Shown here in pieces: positions 9,996 through 20,541 of a DNA stretch of 64,000 nucleotides. This stretch comes from Hofstenia miamia (Eukaryota; Xenacoelomorpha; Acoela): contig SCFE01000074.1 in assembly GCA_004352715.1 (NCBI GenBank), forward strand, positions 1,540,700 through 1,604,699, given 5' to 3'. The notes under the pieces are model-generated. The model made no database searches. It was not told the DNA's origin and worked only from the letters and a program-made list of their open reading frames with translations. The position numbers and the translations under genes were made by a program. Each line of letters begins with the position of its first letter. Positions within the stretch are counted from its first letter, which is position 1.

Positions 9996-11858
9996 TCGAG
10001 GGGGCTATCAAGTCACTCAACTGGGGGTGTTTGGGGTGTTTACAATTTGTAACTCACTAAAAGGTGTTCTAGGTTTATAAGTTTTTAATGAAGGGGTAGC
10101 CAACTCCTCTCACACACATGGGGATACATGTCTCTCCACATAGGGGCAAGATGTTGAGGGAGTCATCACGGTTGCTTTCTCCTCTCTGAGTCGTGGAGTT
10201 AAGTGTTGCCCACACAGAATCAGATTCTCCTCAGCACCATTGTTGCGTCCTCTTTTCCTTGTGTGTGCCTCAACAAGCTTCTCAGCTAATGCGGCTACTT
10301 TCCATCCTCCTTACTCAACAACGGGATGGTGGAGCTGGCGACTCACGTTTTTGACTGTTTGTATTCATTCCTAAATAGAGTTATAAGATTTAAATCCCAA
10401 ATGCTGGGATCATAAGCATGAGTAGTTCTCGCCCTTCATTGGGGGAGCTTACGTGTTTCAAAATTGTCAGAGGTATTATTATCATAATTATAATTGGTGT
10501 CAGAAAAATCATCTTCAGAAAAACTATTTCAATTGTCATACTTTTCATACGTATCAACACCGTTATCTACTAATGTAAATTTGTTGTTATCATCTACTAT
10601 AACATTCTCTATATCTTTTATAGCTCATTTGAGCCTTTGAAAATGTACTGTTTTACCATTGTTTAAAGTATAAGTATTATGGTCAAGCACTTTTTCTATA
10701 GTAAAAGGACCTTGCCAAACGTTTGCAAGTTTTTGTACCTGACTACTATCAGTTGTAACCTGAGGAAGATAAGCAAAAACCTGATTGCCACATTTATGCG
10801 GCTCTCCATATATCTTCTTGTTAAAGGTCTTCTTTTGCCTTATGCTAGGATTGATTTGTGTTATGGTAAGGTGAATTTGTTGCATATCCTGAATTAATCA
10901 ATTAACATAACTTTCTGTGCTGTGCTCTACATACTTTGGGAACATCATCGTTAAGGACATGGAGGCTTCATGACTGAACATTGCTTTAAAGGGGCTCACG
11001 CCCATGGTCGTATGAACTGACGTGTTGTGAAAATATTCGACACATTCGATGACTCTCCTCCAATGTTTTCAGGCTGCATGTGATAAAGCAACTCGAATTA
11101 ATTTTATAAGGGTTCGATTTAAGCATTCCACTAAGCCGTTCACTTGATGGTGATAGGCAGTGGTTAATTCGTGGACAACTTCTAGTTCCTTCATTAAGGC
11201 ATGCAAGAGATTGCCCTCAAACTGAGGGCCTTGATCAGAAANTCAAGTCACTCAACTGGGGGTGTTTGGGGTGTTTACAATTTGTAACTCACTAAAAGGT
11301 GTTCTAGGTTTATAAGTTTTTAATGAAGGGGTAGCCAACTCCTCTCACGCACATGGGGATACATGTCTCTCCACATAGGGGCAAGATGTTGAGGGAGTCA
11401 TCACGGTTGCTTTCTCCTCTCTGAGTCGTGGAGTTAAGTGTTGCCCACACAGAATCAGATTCTCCTCAGCACCATTGTTGCGTCCTCTTTTCCTTGTGTG
11501 TGCCTCAACAAGCTTCTCAGCTAATGCGGCTACTTTCCATCCTCCTTACTCAACAACGGGATGGTGGAGCTGGCGACTCACGTTTTTGACTGTTTGTATT
11601 CATTCCTAAATAGAGTTATAAGATTTAAATCCCAAATGCTGGGATCATAAGCATGAGTAGTTCTCGCCCTTCATTGGGGGAGCTTACGTGTTTCAAAATT
11701 GTCAGAGGTATTATTATCATAATTATAATTGGTGTCAGAAAAATCATCTTCAGAAAAACTATTTCAATTGTCATACTTTTCATACGTATCAACACCGTTA
11801 TCTACTAATGTAAATTTGTTGTTATCATCTACTATAACATTCTCTATATCTTTTATAG
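9996..11858 (-). other. Pol C-terminal tail and spacer of element A
   Basis: After the GPF module (stop at 11860-11862) the reading continues with an acidic Asn/Asp-rich tail and a conserved motif YDPSIWDLNLITLFRN, which D shares as YDPEIWDLNLLTEFRN, so the pol protein probably extended this far. Next comes a region open in a different frame (about 10320-10030) beginning GWKVAALAEKLVEAH and rich in Arg and Glu. It leads into the third ORF and is interrupted only by TGA codons. The unit is represented twice because of the false duplication; coordinates here span both representations. Confidence 0.45.
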
Positions 11859-12476
11859 CTCATTTGAGCCTTTGAAAATGTACTGTTTTACCATTGTTTA
11901 AAGTATAAGTATTATGGTCAAGCACTTTTTCTATAGTAAAAGGACCTTGCCAAACGTTTGCAAGTTTTTGTACCTGACTACTATCAGTTGTAACCTGAGG
12001 AAGATAAGCAAAAACCTGATTGCCACATTTATGCGGCTCTCCATATATCTTCTTGTTAAAGGTCTTCTTTTGCCTTATGCTAGGATTGATTTGTGTTATG
12101 GTAAGGTGAATTTGTTGCATATCCTGAATTAATCAATTAACATAACTTTCTGTGCTGTGCTCTACATACTTTGGGAACATCATCGTTAAGGACATGGAGG
12201 CTTCATGACTGAACATTGCTTTAAAGGGGCTCACGCCCATGGTCGTATGAACTGACGTGTTGTGAAAATATTCGACACATTCGATGACTCTCCTCCAATG
12301 TTTTCAGGCTGCATGTGATAAAGCAACTCGAATTAATTTTATAAGGGTTCGATTTAAGCATTCCACTAAGCCGTTCACTTGATGGTGATAGGCAGTGGTT
12401 AATTCGTGGACAACTTCTAGTTCCTTCATTAAGGCATGCAAGAGATTGCCCTCAAACTGAGGGCCTTGATCAGAAA
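10008..12476. repeat. Assembly-type false duplication around single N at 11242
   Basis: Bases 10008-11241 and 11243-12476 are identical except for about one base (an A/G difference near 10116 and 11351), offset 1235, separated by one N. The duplicated part covers the end of the integrase core, the GPF module and the spacer of element A. Direct continuity on both sides shows the true element has a single copy. Confidence 0.8.
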
Positions 12477-13200
12477 CTAACTTTTGCATGGGTCCATACT
12501 TCAAAATCCATTCTTTCACTATCTTGTCAGCATCTTTCTCCGCCATTGTACTGTTTAATGGAATCATTTGGGCAAACTTGGTAAAGTTGTCAACCATTAC
12601 AAGTATGTACTGGAAACCCTCATTGTCCCTCGATAACTGCTCAAGGTTGATGTGGACTAACTCGTTAGGGCTCTCTGCTGCCCGAGATTCGAGCTTGGCT
12701 CTCTGTTGAGGAAAGTGGTTAATGTTGTTTAGTAAGCATTTCTTGCATTTATCTATTACATCAGTAATGGTAGCTCTTATACCTGTAGTGACATATTGGG
12801 AGTTGAAGGTTTTTTCAGTTTGAAGGATACCTAAATGTCCTCTTTCATGGACTCAGCATACAAGATCCCTCTTAAAATATTCAGGATGGCGAGTTGGCTG
12901 TTGTGCTTGCTCTTAACATACAGTAAACCATTCTCATTGGTTTGCCAATTATAGCGGTTGAAATACTGATTTACTTCCAGAGAAGTAGGGAAATAGGGAT
13001 CCTTCATCCTCCTCATGATCTGATCTAAAATCCAATCGTGATGTTGATAACAAATTATCTCTCTTCTTCTGAAATCTCTTCTCTTACAAGTATAGCAAGG
13101 ATGGGTTTTCCATTACGATTGGTGTTAATCTCAGGTATCAATTGATATTCAGTATGAGGAATGAAGGAGAATGGAACCTTTTCCCCATTGGGCTTCTTGA
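11860..13200 (-). pseudogene. Integrase of element A
   Basis: The zinc-binding start shows HERGHLGI near 12840 followed by KCKKC. The DD35E core is complete: MVDNFTKFA (first Asp), VSDQGPQFEG (second Asp) and GLVECLNRT (Glu), with exactly 35 residues between the second Asp and the Glu. The core is open from 12597 to 12304, stopped by a TGA at 12304-12306. The C-terminal GPF module is open at 12120-11860 with FAYLPQ and WQGPFTIEKVLD. These are the domains that join element DNA to the chromosome, making the 4-bp target duplications seen nearby. In-frame TGA codons and a frameshift make this copy inactive. Confidence 0.8.
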
Positions 13201-15037
13201 GGTCTCTCTTGTAACTTGGTAGGGCAGTCCAATAGTTGGCATTTAGATGGAGCCGACCAGGGTGGTGCCGGATTGAGAATGAGAAGTCATTTAAATACTT
13301 GATCCATCAAGCAACTGTGTTTGATTTATCACCGCTGAATTTCTTAAGCCAGGCAAGGGCACTGTTGTCTGTATGCATGACAAATCTGCGTCCCAAGATA
13401 AATTATCAGAATTTTTTCAGTGACTCAACTAAGGCAAGCATTTCACACTTTGTTGCTCCATAATTTCTTTCCAACACTTGGAGTTTCCTGCTAAAGTATT
13501 GGACAGGACTTTCAATTCCATCAATGTCTTGGCTCAATATTCCACTTATCGCTATGGTGCTTGCATCACAGTCAACTATAAAGTCCTTTGTATAACCAGG
13601 AGTATTCAATGATGGTATCTTCTTGAGCTCAATTTTAATGCCTTCCAATGCTTCCTGTTCTTGCCACGTCCATTTGAACTCCACAGACTTTTTAAGTAAA
13701 TTCAAGATGTCTTTTGTTTTCTCTGCTAAGTCTGGAAGGAACATACCATAATAATTGAGGAACCCCATCAATCGTTGTACATCTCAGTGGCTTTGCGGCA
13801 TTTCAATCTTCTCCAAAAATTCCTTTGCGTTATTTTTTATTGATATCTTCCCTGGCTCGACGACTCATCCAAGAAAAATTACCTTCTTCTGGGCTAATGA
13901 ACACTTATTTCCATTGACTTTCAAACCTGCTCTTTGCAACAGATCTAACGTGTGGCCAAGCTTATTTAAGTGCTCATTGAAAGTATTGCTGGCAACTAAA
14001 ATGTCATCAATGTAAGCTGATATGCTGGGCTCGAGAATGTTAGCATTGTCTTTGAGTACCTTGGTGACATATCACTGGAAGGTAGCTGGCGTGTTACAGA
14101 GGCTGAACGCAATATATTTCCACTCATACAGACTGTAAGGAGTAATGAAGGCTGTCGTCGAGATGTCAGTAGGCCGCATCAGTACCTGCCAGTATGCTTT
14201 GCACAAATTGAGGCAGGAAAAGAATTTATATTTGCTAGCATCATATAGAAGATCTTTGTTCCTGTGTAACAGATACGCATCCTTGATTGTTATGTCATTG
14301 AGTTTTCTGAAATCAATACACAATCGATATTTCTGGCCTTGTTGAATAAATACAGTTGGAGCAGCATATGGGCTATTACTCCCCTGTATAATACCACTTT
14401 CAATTAAATCGCTAAGAATCTTCTTGTATTCTGGTTTTAGATTTTCAGGAACCCTGTGAACTGGTAATCTGATTGGTCTGTCATTTTTCAATTCGATCGC
14501 ATGTTCTTCACCCACTGCCTGACCAATGCTTATTGTTCTGTAATTAAATACTTCATGTTTACTATGAAGTGGAGAGACTAAAGATTTTCTTTCTTTCTGA
14601 TTAATATGAGGATGGGAATTGTCAGTAACTGTAGGCACCTTAATGCTGCTCGCCGACTCTCCCAGGTTGTGAACAGCAGTGCAGATTGGCAAGCAGGTAA
14701 CAGGTATGCTTTCGACCTTTACTGGCACCTCTATGAGTTGTAACTGAGAAGCTCTGATCTTAACAGGGAAATTAGCTCCATTCAGCACAGTGACGTACGT
14801 TTTCCCATTTGTCACCTTAAATAAGTCGGGTGAGAAAGAGACTCTGCGTATATACTTGCCTTGCTGTCCTGCAATTATTATATCTCCATTAATATCATCT
14901 CCAGAGGTTACTGCAACTCTGGTCCAATGCTTTGGTTCAATTGAAATCAGTTCTCTTAAATTGAAAATAATTTCTTTCTCAGGTATAGTAGCAAGTTGGG
15001 TAGCCGCCTGATCTTTGATAGCAATGGTGTTATTCAA
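13200..15037 (-). pseudogene. Reverse transcriptase and RNase H of element A
   Basis: The RT part is open from 15037 to a TGA at 14072-14074, with YRLCIDFRKLN and the motif-A region FSCLNLCKAYWQV, where the usual catalytic LDL reads LNL (Asp to Asn). Motif C, AYIDDILVAS, is intact near 14000. The connection and RNase H part is open at 13771-13406 with FIVDCDAST and YGATKCEMLALVE, followed by VMHTDNSALAWLKKF. TGA codons interrupt at 14072, near 13868, near 13784, at 13406 and near 13308. At three of these, relatives have Arg or the motif expects Arg. In a live element this enzyme copies the RNA into DNA. Confidence 0.85.
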
Positions 15038-15415
15038 TTACACAAGAGTTCCTTTCCAGGAAATCGTTTCCCAGGATGAGATCATAAGGGAGGCGATGAT
15101 CTGAAGTGTCAATTACTAGAAGATCCCCTTCAAATGGCTCTGCATGAATTCTGATCAAAGCATCCCGTAACTTTCCTTTCAAGAATGGAGCATTTCCTGA
15201 AGCATCGATGAGTTTTGCGCTAGATGGGTCTAAGGATTCTCGATTCAAACACAGCTCTCAACAGCACTCATCGCTGATTATGGAGGCAGCAGCTCTGGTA
15301 TCAACAGTGGCATTAAAGAGATTTCCATTCATTTCAACTGGTATCAAATTTTTCCTTATCAGCTGGGTAATCACTAAGATATTTTGTGTGCGTTTGAAGG
15401 GAGGCGGCACTCCAG
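15030..15415 (-). pseudogene. Aspartic protease of element A
   Basis: A retropepsin-like segment with TVDTRAAASII at the active site and LILGNDFL near the end, the usual two landmarks of gypsy proteases. The catalytic triplet DTG reads DTR, a single G to A change, and a TGA follows a few codons later. It is in a different frame from the end of gag (stop near 15416), so a gag-protease frameshift may have been used when the element was alive. B has DTSA at the same place. Confidence 0.7.
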
Positions 15416-17121
15416 TTAATTTAAATCCTGCAACATAGTAGGGTTGGCAATTAACTGCACCTTAGCCTTACATTGAGACTTAAGATGCCCCTTTTCCCCA
15501 CAGGTGAAACACTGGACTGAGGATAGGTCGAATCCCTTCTTAGCAACAGTGGGCTTTCTTATTTCAAATTTTTTTGTACCAGGCGTACCAGACAGATTAG
15601 TGATATCATTGTTAATTCTCTGAGAGTTCTGCAGCATATAAACTATGCTGATGGATTTTCTGATGATTTCATGCAGGCTATCTTTGGGATCACATCGGAC
15701 TTCCAACCTGTTCCTGATAGATGGAGGAAAACCTTGACAGATATAAGAAAACAAATCGTGTTGTGAGTACTCTTTGATAGGCTACTCAATCAAAACAATT
15801 GCTTGACCTGAGTTATGTAATTTCTGATATCATCACCAAATTTAAATGACATATCACACAGCAAAGTTTTATATTGATGCTTAATGTGCGGCGCCCAGTA
15901 ATGGTCTTCAAAAAAACCTATCAGCTGCTAATAGTCAGTTTTAATGTTGTGATCAAGCCTCATATATTGGTTGTACACCAATCCGCTAAGGTACAAAGGG
16001 AATTGAGAAACTGCAGACTCTTGTGAGTTTTTGTGTTGCTTCATAGTTAGTTCAAATAAAAAGAACCATTCATCAAATGATTGTGAGACAGCATCAATTT
16101 GGCCAGTGAATTTCAGTAGAACTGAATGTTTACTATAGACCTGCATTTGTCCATGAGATTCAAGAGGAAGAATGGATTTCCTATATCGTGGTTGATCATT
16201 TATTCCGAATTGCCCCTGGAGTGGGCTAGTATCATTTACGTGCTCTTTGCAAGTAGGCACTACAGCTATGCTTACTGGGTCAGGTAACAACTGAATGTAC
16301 CCCGTCTGAAGAGTAGCTCCAGTGGTAAGGGTAGACACGTGAGTGAGCACTGGTTGAACAAATGTGGGATGACTACTTAGAGAGTTGGTACAGAAGGGAA
16401 CAGAGCTAGATATTACTGGAGAACTTTTAAAGGAGGGAGCTGAGTGTGTAGGATGACTCACACCAACTGCCTGAACCATCTGCGCCACTTGACCAATGAC
16501 TCTTTCCACTAACTCATCTAAAGCTCCATTTAGTGCGGCATGATTGACATTCTCATCATTTCTGCATGACCCCGCCTCCTCTTGGTGATGTGAATTATTG
16601 ACGGCACTCTTCAACTCTTGAATCTGTAATTCTAATGCCATTGTCAACTCTAACATCTGTCTTTCCATCCTTTGGTATGCTACATGCTGTGTATTTTTTT
16701 CAGCCTGGAGGGACTCCACGTGCCATTCACTCTCCATCCTTAATGCCACTTGCTGGGATAAGGCTTCTTTCAAATGTTCTATTTCAGCGTTATGTATGTC
16801 GAACTGCAGCATAGATTGGTTAGCACTAACATAACTGTGAGGACGACTCAGAATGGGAGGAGCATTCTGGGTTTTGAGCATATGGCACAAATTTCAATGA
16901 AATCCTGGGCTCATGGTGCCAGCGAAGCTATAAGGGATAGTAGCAGCATTTTGATCCATTCTTTTCGTAATTGGGGTAGGAGAATTGGGTTGATAAGGAT
17001 CAAGTAAAAGTCCAACAGTACAAGGGGTAATGTCCTGGTTACCAACGCTTGTACAGGGGACACTCCTCACTGGAGAAGTCCCAAAAGTAGGAGAATAAAT
17101 AACAGTACGACTAGAATCCAT
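15416..17121 (-). pseudogene. gag of element A
   Basis: I take the start as the ATG at 17121 (MDSSRT), since the upstream frame is leader. A TGA at 16894-16896 splits the frame, which then runs on to 15928. The middle has a coiled coil of about 80 residues (around 16800-16600), then a Ser/Thr/Pro-rich stretch and a capsid-like region with SFDEWFFLFEL. After a frameshift between 15928 and 15754 the frame 15754-15416 holds the rest of the capsid and a CCHC zinc knuckle, CFTCGEKGHLKSQC, with exact CX2CX4HX4C spacing. This is the structural protein that packages element RNA. Confidence 0.75.
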
Positions 17122-17522
17122 AATAATTAGATAGCAAAGCAATAATTTCCAATAACTGACAGTAGGGAGCATTTCCACAGACACAAAAGAGAAACATAAC
17201 CCATGAAAGTACCAACATATAACAGACCAAATTTGGGAACATGGCAGTATCTGGTAATAGATCCAACACATAAAGCACTAAGAAAGTAAAACAAAATGAG
17301 GAGTTTAACAAATGACATCAGCCAAATAAGACACACTAGGGGTTTCATTGCCATCCCTCAAAGGTAGAGAAGTTGAGTTGTGCATTGATAGGTGGACTTA
17401 CACTGAAGTCCTACAGTGATCAGGGGAAACAACTATCCCAGCTGATATGCACCAAAAACGAAAACCAACTAACATCCAGACCATTGAAAGAAACAACAAG
17501 ATTAAATAGCTATCACATCAGC

Positions 17523-17540
17523 ATCCTGTCATGGTCGCCA
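17523..17540 (-). other. Primer-binding site of element A
   Basis: Directly after the LTR end (minus strand) comes TGGCGACCATGACAGGAT. Its complement would be a tRNA 3' end finishing GGTCG-CCA. The discriminator G with an AATCC T-loop-like context resembles serine tRNAs, but I cannot identify the tRNA. The same TGGCGACCATGACA follows the LTR of the short L3 element at 39655. Confidence 0.7.
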
Positions 17541-18460
17541 TGTAGAATTGTGGGCTGGTAGGGTAACTTAACTAGAAAACTAATTGACTAATTGAATAGT
17601 GTTTACATTACAGCCATGATTCCAGAAAGATAGAATAACATAGAACTTATAACTTATAGATCTAACATTGGTAATTCATCCAAGTGAACAACTACTTTAT
17701 GTAAAATCCAAGATGACCAATTTGTGTGGCTTCCAGCTGAAGCAAGATCTCCAGATTGAAGTAAAGTGCTTAACCTACTGACTGGTGCTACCCTATTTGT
17801 CTCTCTTTTAATTTCTATCTCACATCAAAATATAAAGGATCTCATTTTCATTGTTATCTCTCATCTCACTATTAAATAGTCTGTAATTGCCAGACATTTG
17901 TGCTAGCCAACAGCATGGTATCATCACAGTGTTAGGTTGTATAAGTGCATGTATGTGTTGAGCTTTGAACAAGAGGTTTATTATTTCCATATACCTAACT
18001 GTATACATAACTTAATGAGTCCACAATTTGGGCTGAATAGTCAAAGACTTCCAGGAGCTACGTGTTGCCCTGTGCTTGAGAAAGCACTCCCAAATTGTTG
18101 CCAAACTTAAGCAATAAGTTTCATAAAGATATAATAAAAAGGAAAAATACAATGGTAAAAACAGCAGTTGAGAGTAGATAAAATCTATTAAACATTCTCT
18201 ACAAGTCTCTCAGGTTTTATACAAAAATTGAGTTATTACCTGCCTTTGTTTACAAAAATAGTTGTCTACGTAGTTTAATCATGATCAATTATTCCCTCGT
18301 AAATTCAATTTGAGCAATAAAATGATAAGCACCACCGAGGGGACAGTAAACTAACAATAACAACCTGAAATCGAAATAAGTGAACTGACGTCATGGTGAC
18401 GTAAAAATACAAAATAACTAATAAATAACTAAATTGAAAAAGTCCCTGAGTGACTCTACA
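17541..18460 (-). mobile_element. 5' LTR of element A (L2 family)
   Basis: In sense orientation it begins TGTAGAGTCACTCAGGGAC and ends CACAATTCTACA, 920 bp. It is followed by the primer-binding site. Its outer flank (18461-18464) is CTAT and runs at once into the plus-strand gag of element B, so A and B are head to head. L2 solo copies elsewhere in the window share these ends and carry 4-bp target duplications. Confidence 0.75.
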
Positions 18461-18482
18461 CTATCATTACATGAAAAAGAAA

Positions 18483-20150
18483 ATGCCAAATACATGTAGT
18501 AAGAAACAAGTCACTCTCACATCTCATTCTAACCCCCATTCAAAATACAAAACCCTCTCAAGGGATGAACTCATCAAAAAAACCCATTCATTCAAAACCA
18601 ACATAGAGGCACTAAAGCAAAACATCAAAGAAATCCAGATTGAAAATTACAGAAGATATGAAATGATCAAGAAAGAAAACCAAAACCTATGTCAGGAAAT
18701 AGCACTATTACAAGCTGATGAAATTCAAATTGTTGATGAATACAAGAAACTTCAAATGTCCAAAAAGCAAATGTACTTTGAACTAAAAGAAGTACAAACC
18801 CAAAATCAGCACCTGGGCAAAGAAAATGTAGCACTTGAAATTCTACAACAAAGAGTAGAAATCTCAAATGACATTCTTGAGCAGAACAATAATCTCTTGA
18901 AACAAGCAAATGAAAGTAATCAACAGAACATTCAAATTACAAAAAAGGCAAAAAATACTGTACTTCAACCTCAAATGTATAAACAAAAATTCACCTTAAT
19001 GCTATCTGCAACATTAATCCTAACTTTGCAATCTTAAACACTTCAGCAAGTTCAAATGAACTTATACCCAGACAAACCACTCTGGGACATCAGGTTCAAA
19101 CTCCACCTGTTCCAATAAATGAAACTATTCCTCAACAGTACTCTCCAATAACCATTTCAGAGTTAACAAACATCATAGGGCAAACTTTGCTCAGTCACCA
19201 ATATTAAATCCTCTATTTGATAACATCAATAACAAACTAGAAATATTAAATGATAGTTTAAAATATTTGAAAAACCCCATTACTGATAATCTAATTAAAT
19301 CTAAACTGCCACAATTGGCTCCTGAATACAACCTTAAATTGTGAATGCCACCTAGAAAATTTTCTGGCAAAGCTGATGGTATTTTCCCAACATTTGAGGA
19401 ATGGCTCTTCACTTATGAACAGCACCTAACCATTCAAAAAGCAATCAAAGAGCATCCTCTCACTCAATTTTCTAACTATTACCTAACCTTAGATAACATC
19501 ACTAAAATCAGAATATTCTTTGTTGATTCAAAATTTTTATGACCACTTTCATGCACCAACTGCATGTTGCAACCAATACAAAATTCTTTTAAACAAAACA
19601 ACTTACTCACAAGATGATGATATCAAAGAGTACATCCTGCAAGTTGAATGCCTATATTGACTTCAACCATATTGATCTTCAACCAAATACTCTTCATATG
19701 ATTTGTTTACTAAAATCACTTATGGTATGCCTCATTAAATCAGACACAGATTTGAACAGAAATGTAGCCCTGATGATGAGATATCTACCTTTATCAAAAA
19801 AGCCATAGAGGCTAAACTTCAGATAAAGAACTACAAAAAAATATCTCATCAAATAAAATTAAATGAGTCAGCACCATCAAAATATTACATTCCAAAATCA
19901 AGGAAAGCTGTAATGAGACAGTGGCACTATCAACAAAAACTGAACCAACTGCCACAGAGACACGTCCAAAGGCCCTCAACCTAAATAAAATTCACAGTAA
20001 CTGCTGTGGTCAATGCAGACATATCTGCACTAACTGTATAGCATCCATTCATCTACTGGTGGACAAAGAATGTTATTACACTGATGATAGTCACATTTAC
20101 AAATCTGATTCCAATGACAATGATGATCTAAACTACTAAGAGCATCAACT
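18483..20150 (+). pseudogene. gag of element B
   Basis: The first part (open to 19037) is a long coiled coil, roughly residues 45-170, rich in Lys, Glu, Gln and Asn with heptad-like Leu and Ile. A capsid-like part follows at 19345-19540 with KFSGKADGIFPTFEEWLF, aligning with the A and E gags. A degenerate Cys/His cluster CCGQCRHICTNC near 20003-20040 stands where A has its zinc knuckle, with shortened spacing. Several stops and frame changes interrupt it. I take the start at the ATG near 18483 that aligns with the gag of C. Confidence 0.65.
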
Positions 20151-20177
20151 CCCAGCTGAGCAGGAACAGTTCTAGTA

Positions 20178-20540
20178 ATGACTGACCTACAAAAAAACAC
20201 TATACCTGTTACCATTAACAGCATAGTAACTCAAGCCACTGTTGATACCAGTGCTTCAGTGTCAATTATAGCTGATACCTGTACACATCAAATTGGCATT
20301 CATCATAATACCATTACCTCTCATAACCATAGACTAGTTAATGCCACCAACAATACCAAATGCAAAATAGACAACCTTGAATTCACTATTTCAAACACCA
20401 AATTCAACCACAACATTCTAGTGATTCTAGGAAAAGACTTCCTCAAAAAGTATCAATGCATCATTAATTTAATGAATAAAATCATAAAAATCAATCTGCA
20501 TAATAAGGACATAACAACTCACCTACAAACCATTGAATAA
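20178..20540 (+). pseudogene. Protease of element B
   Basis: An open stretch of 120 codons with ATVDTSASVSII at the active-site position and ILVILGKDFLKKY near the end, matching the protease of A. The active-site triplet reads DTS in place of DTG. The frame ends at a TAA just before the L1 LTR that inserted at 20542, so any natural continuation into RT resumes only at 22315. Confidence 0.65.
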
Positions 20541-20541
20541 A

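Larger units (their letters stand above)
7613..18460 (-). mobile_element. Element A: near-complete Ty3/gypsy retrotransposon lacking its 3' LTR
   Basis: Reading the minus strand from 18460: L2 LTR (18460-17541), primer-binding site (17540-17523), gag, protease, RT, RNase H, integrase with GPF module, spacer, third ORF ending at 7613. Domain order (integrase after RNase H) and the DD35E integrase identify Ty3/gypsy. The 3' end is cut at the junction with C, so no 3' LTR or polypurine tract is present. The element is dead: many in-frame stops, most of them TGA, a protease DTG changed to DTR and an RT motif-A Asp changed to Asn. About 1.2 kb of it is represented twice through a false duplication (10008-12476). 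Confidence 0.8.

Noticed and set aside
9143-16896. Reassignment of TGA as a sense codon
   Set aside because: TGA dominates the stops of element A, but the 427-codon FLASH exon and the transposase frame contain no in-frame TGA, and CGA codons for Arg are still present in A. CpG decay explains it more simply.
17541-18460. L2 LTR as the plus-strand 5' LTR of element B
   Set aside because: There is no primer-binding site after its plus-strand end, its ends do not match the 3' LTR of B, and a clear primer-binding site follows its minus-strand end.
18450-19037. Coiled-coil host protein gene at the start of element B
   Set aside because: The same coiled coil followed by the FEEWLF capsid block occurs in the other gypsy gag genes here, so it is gag.
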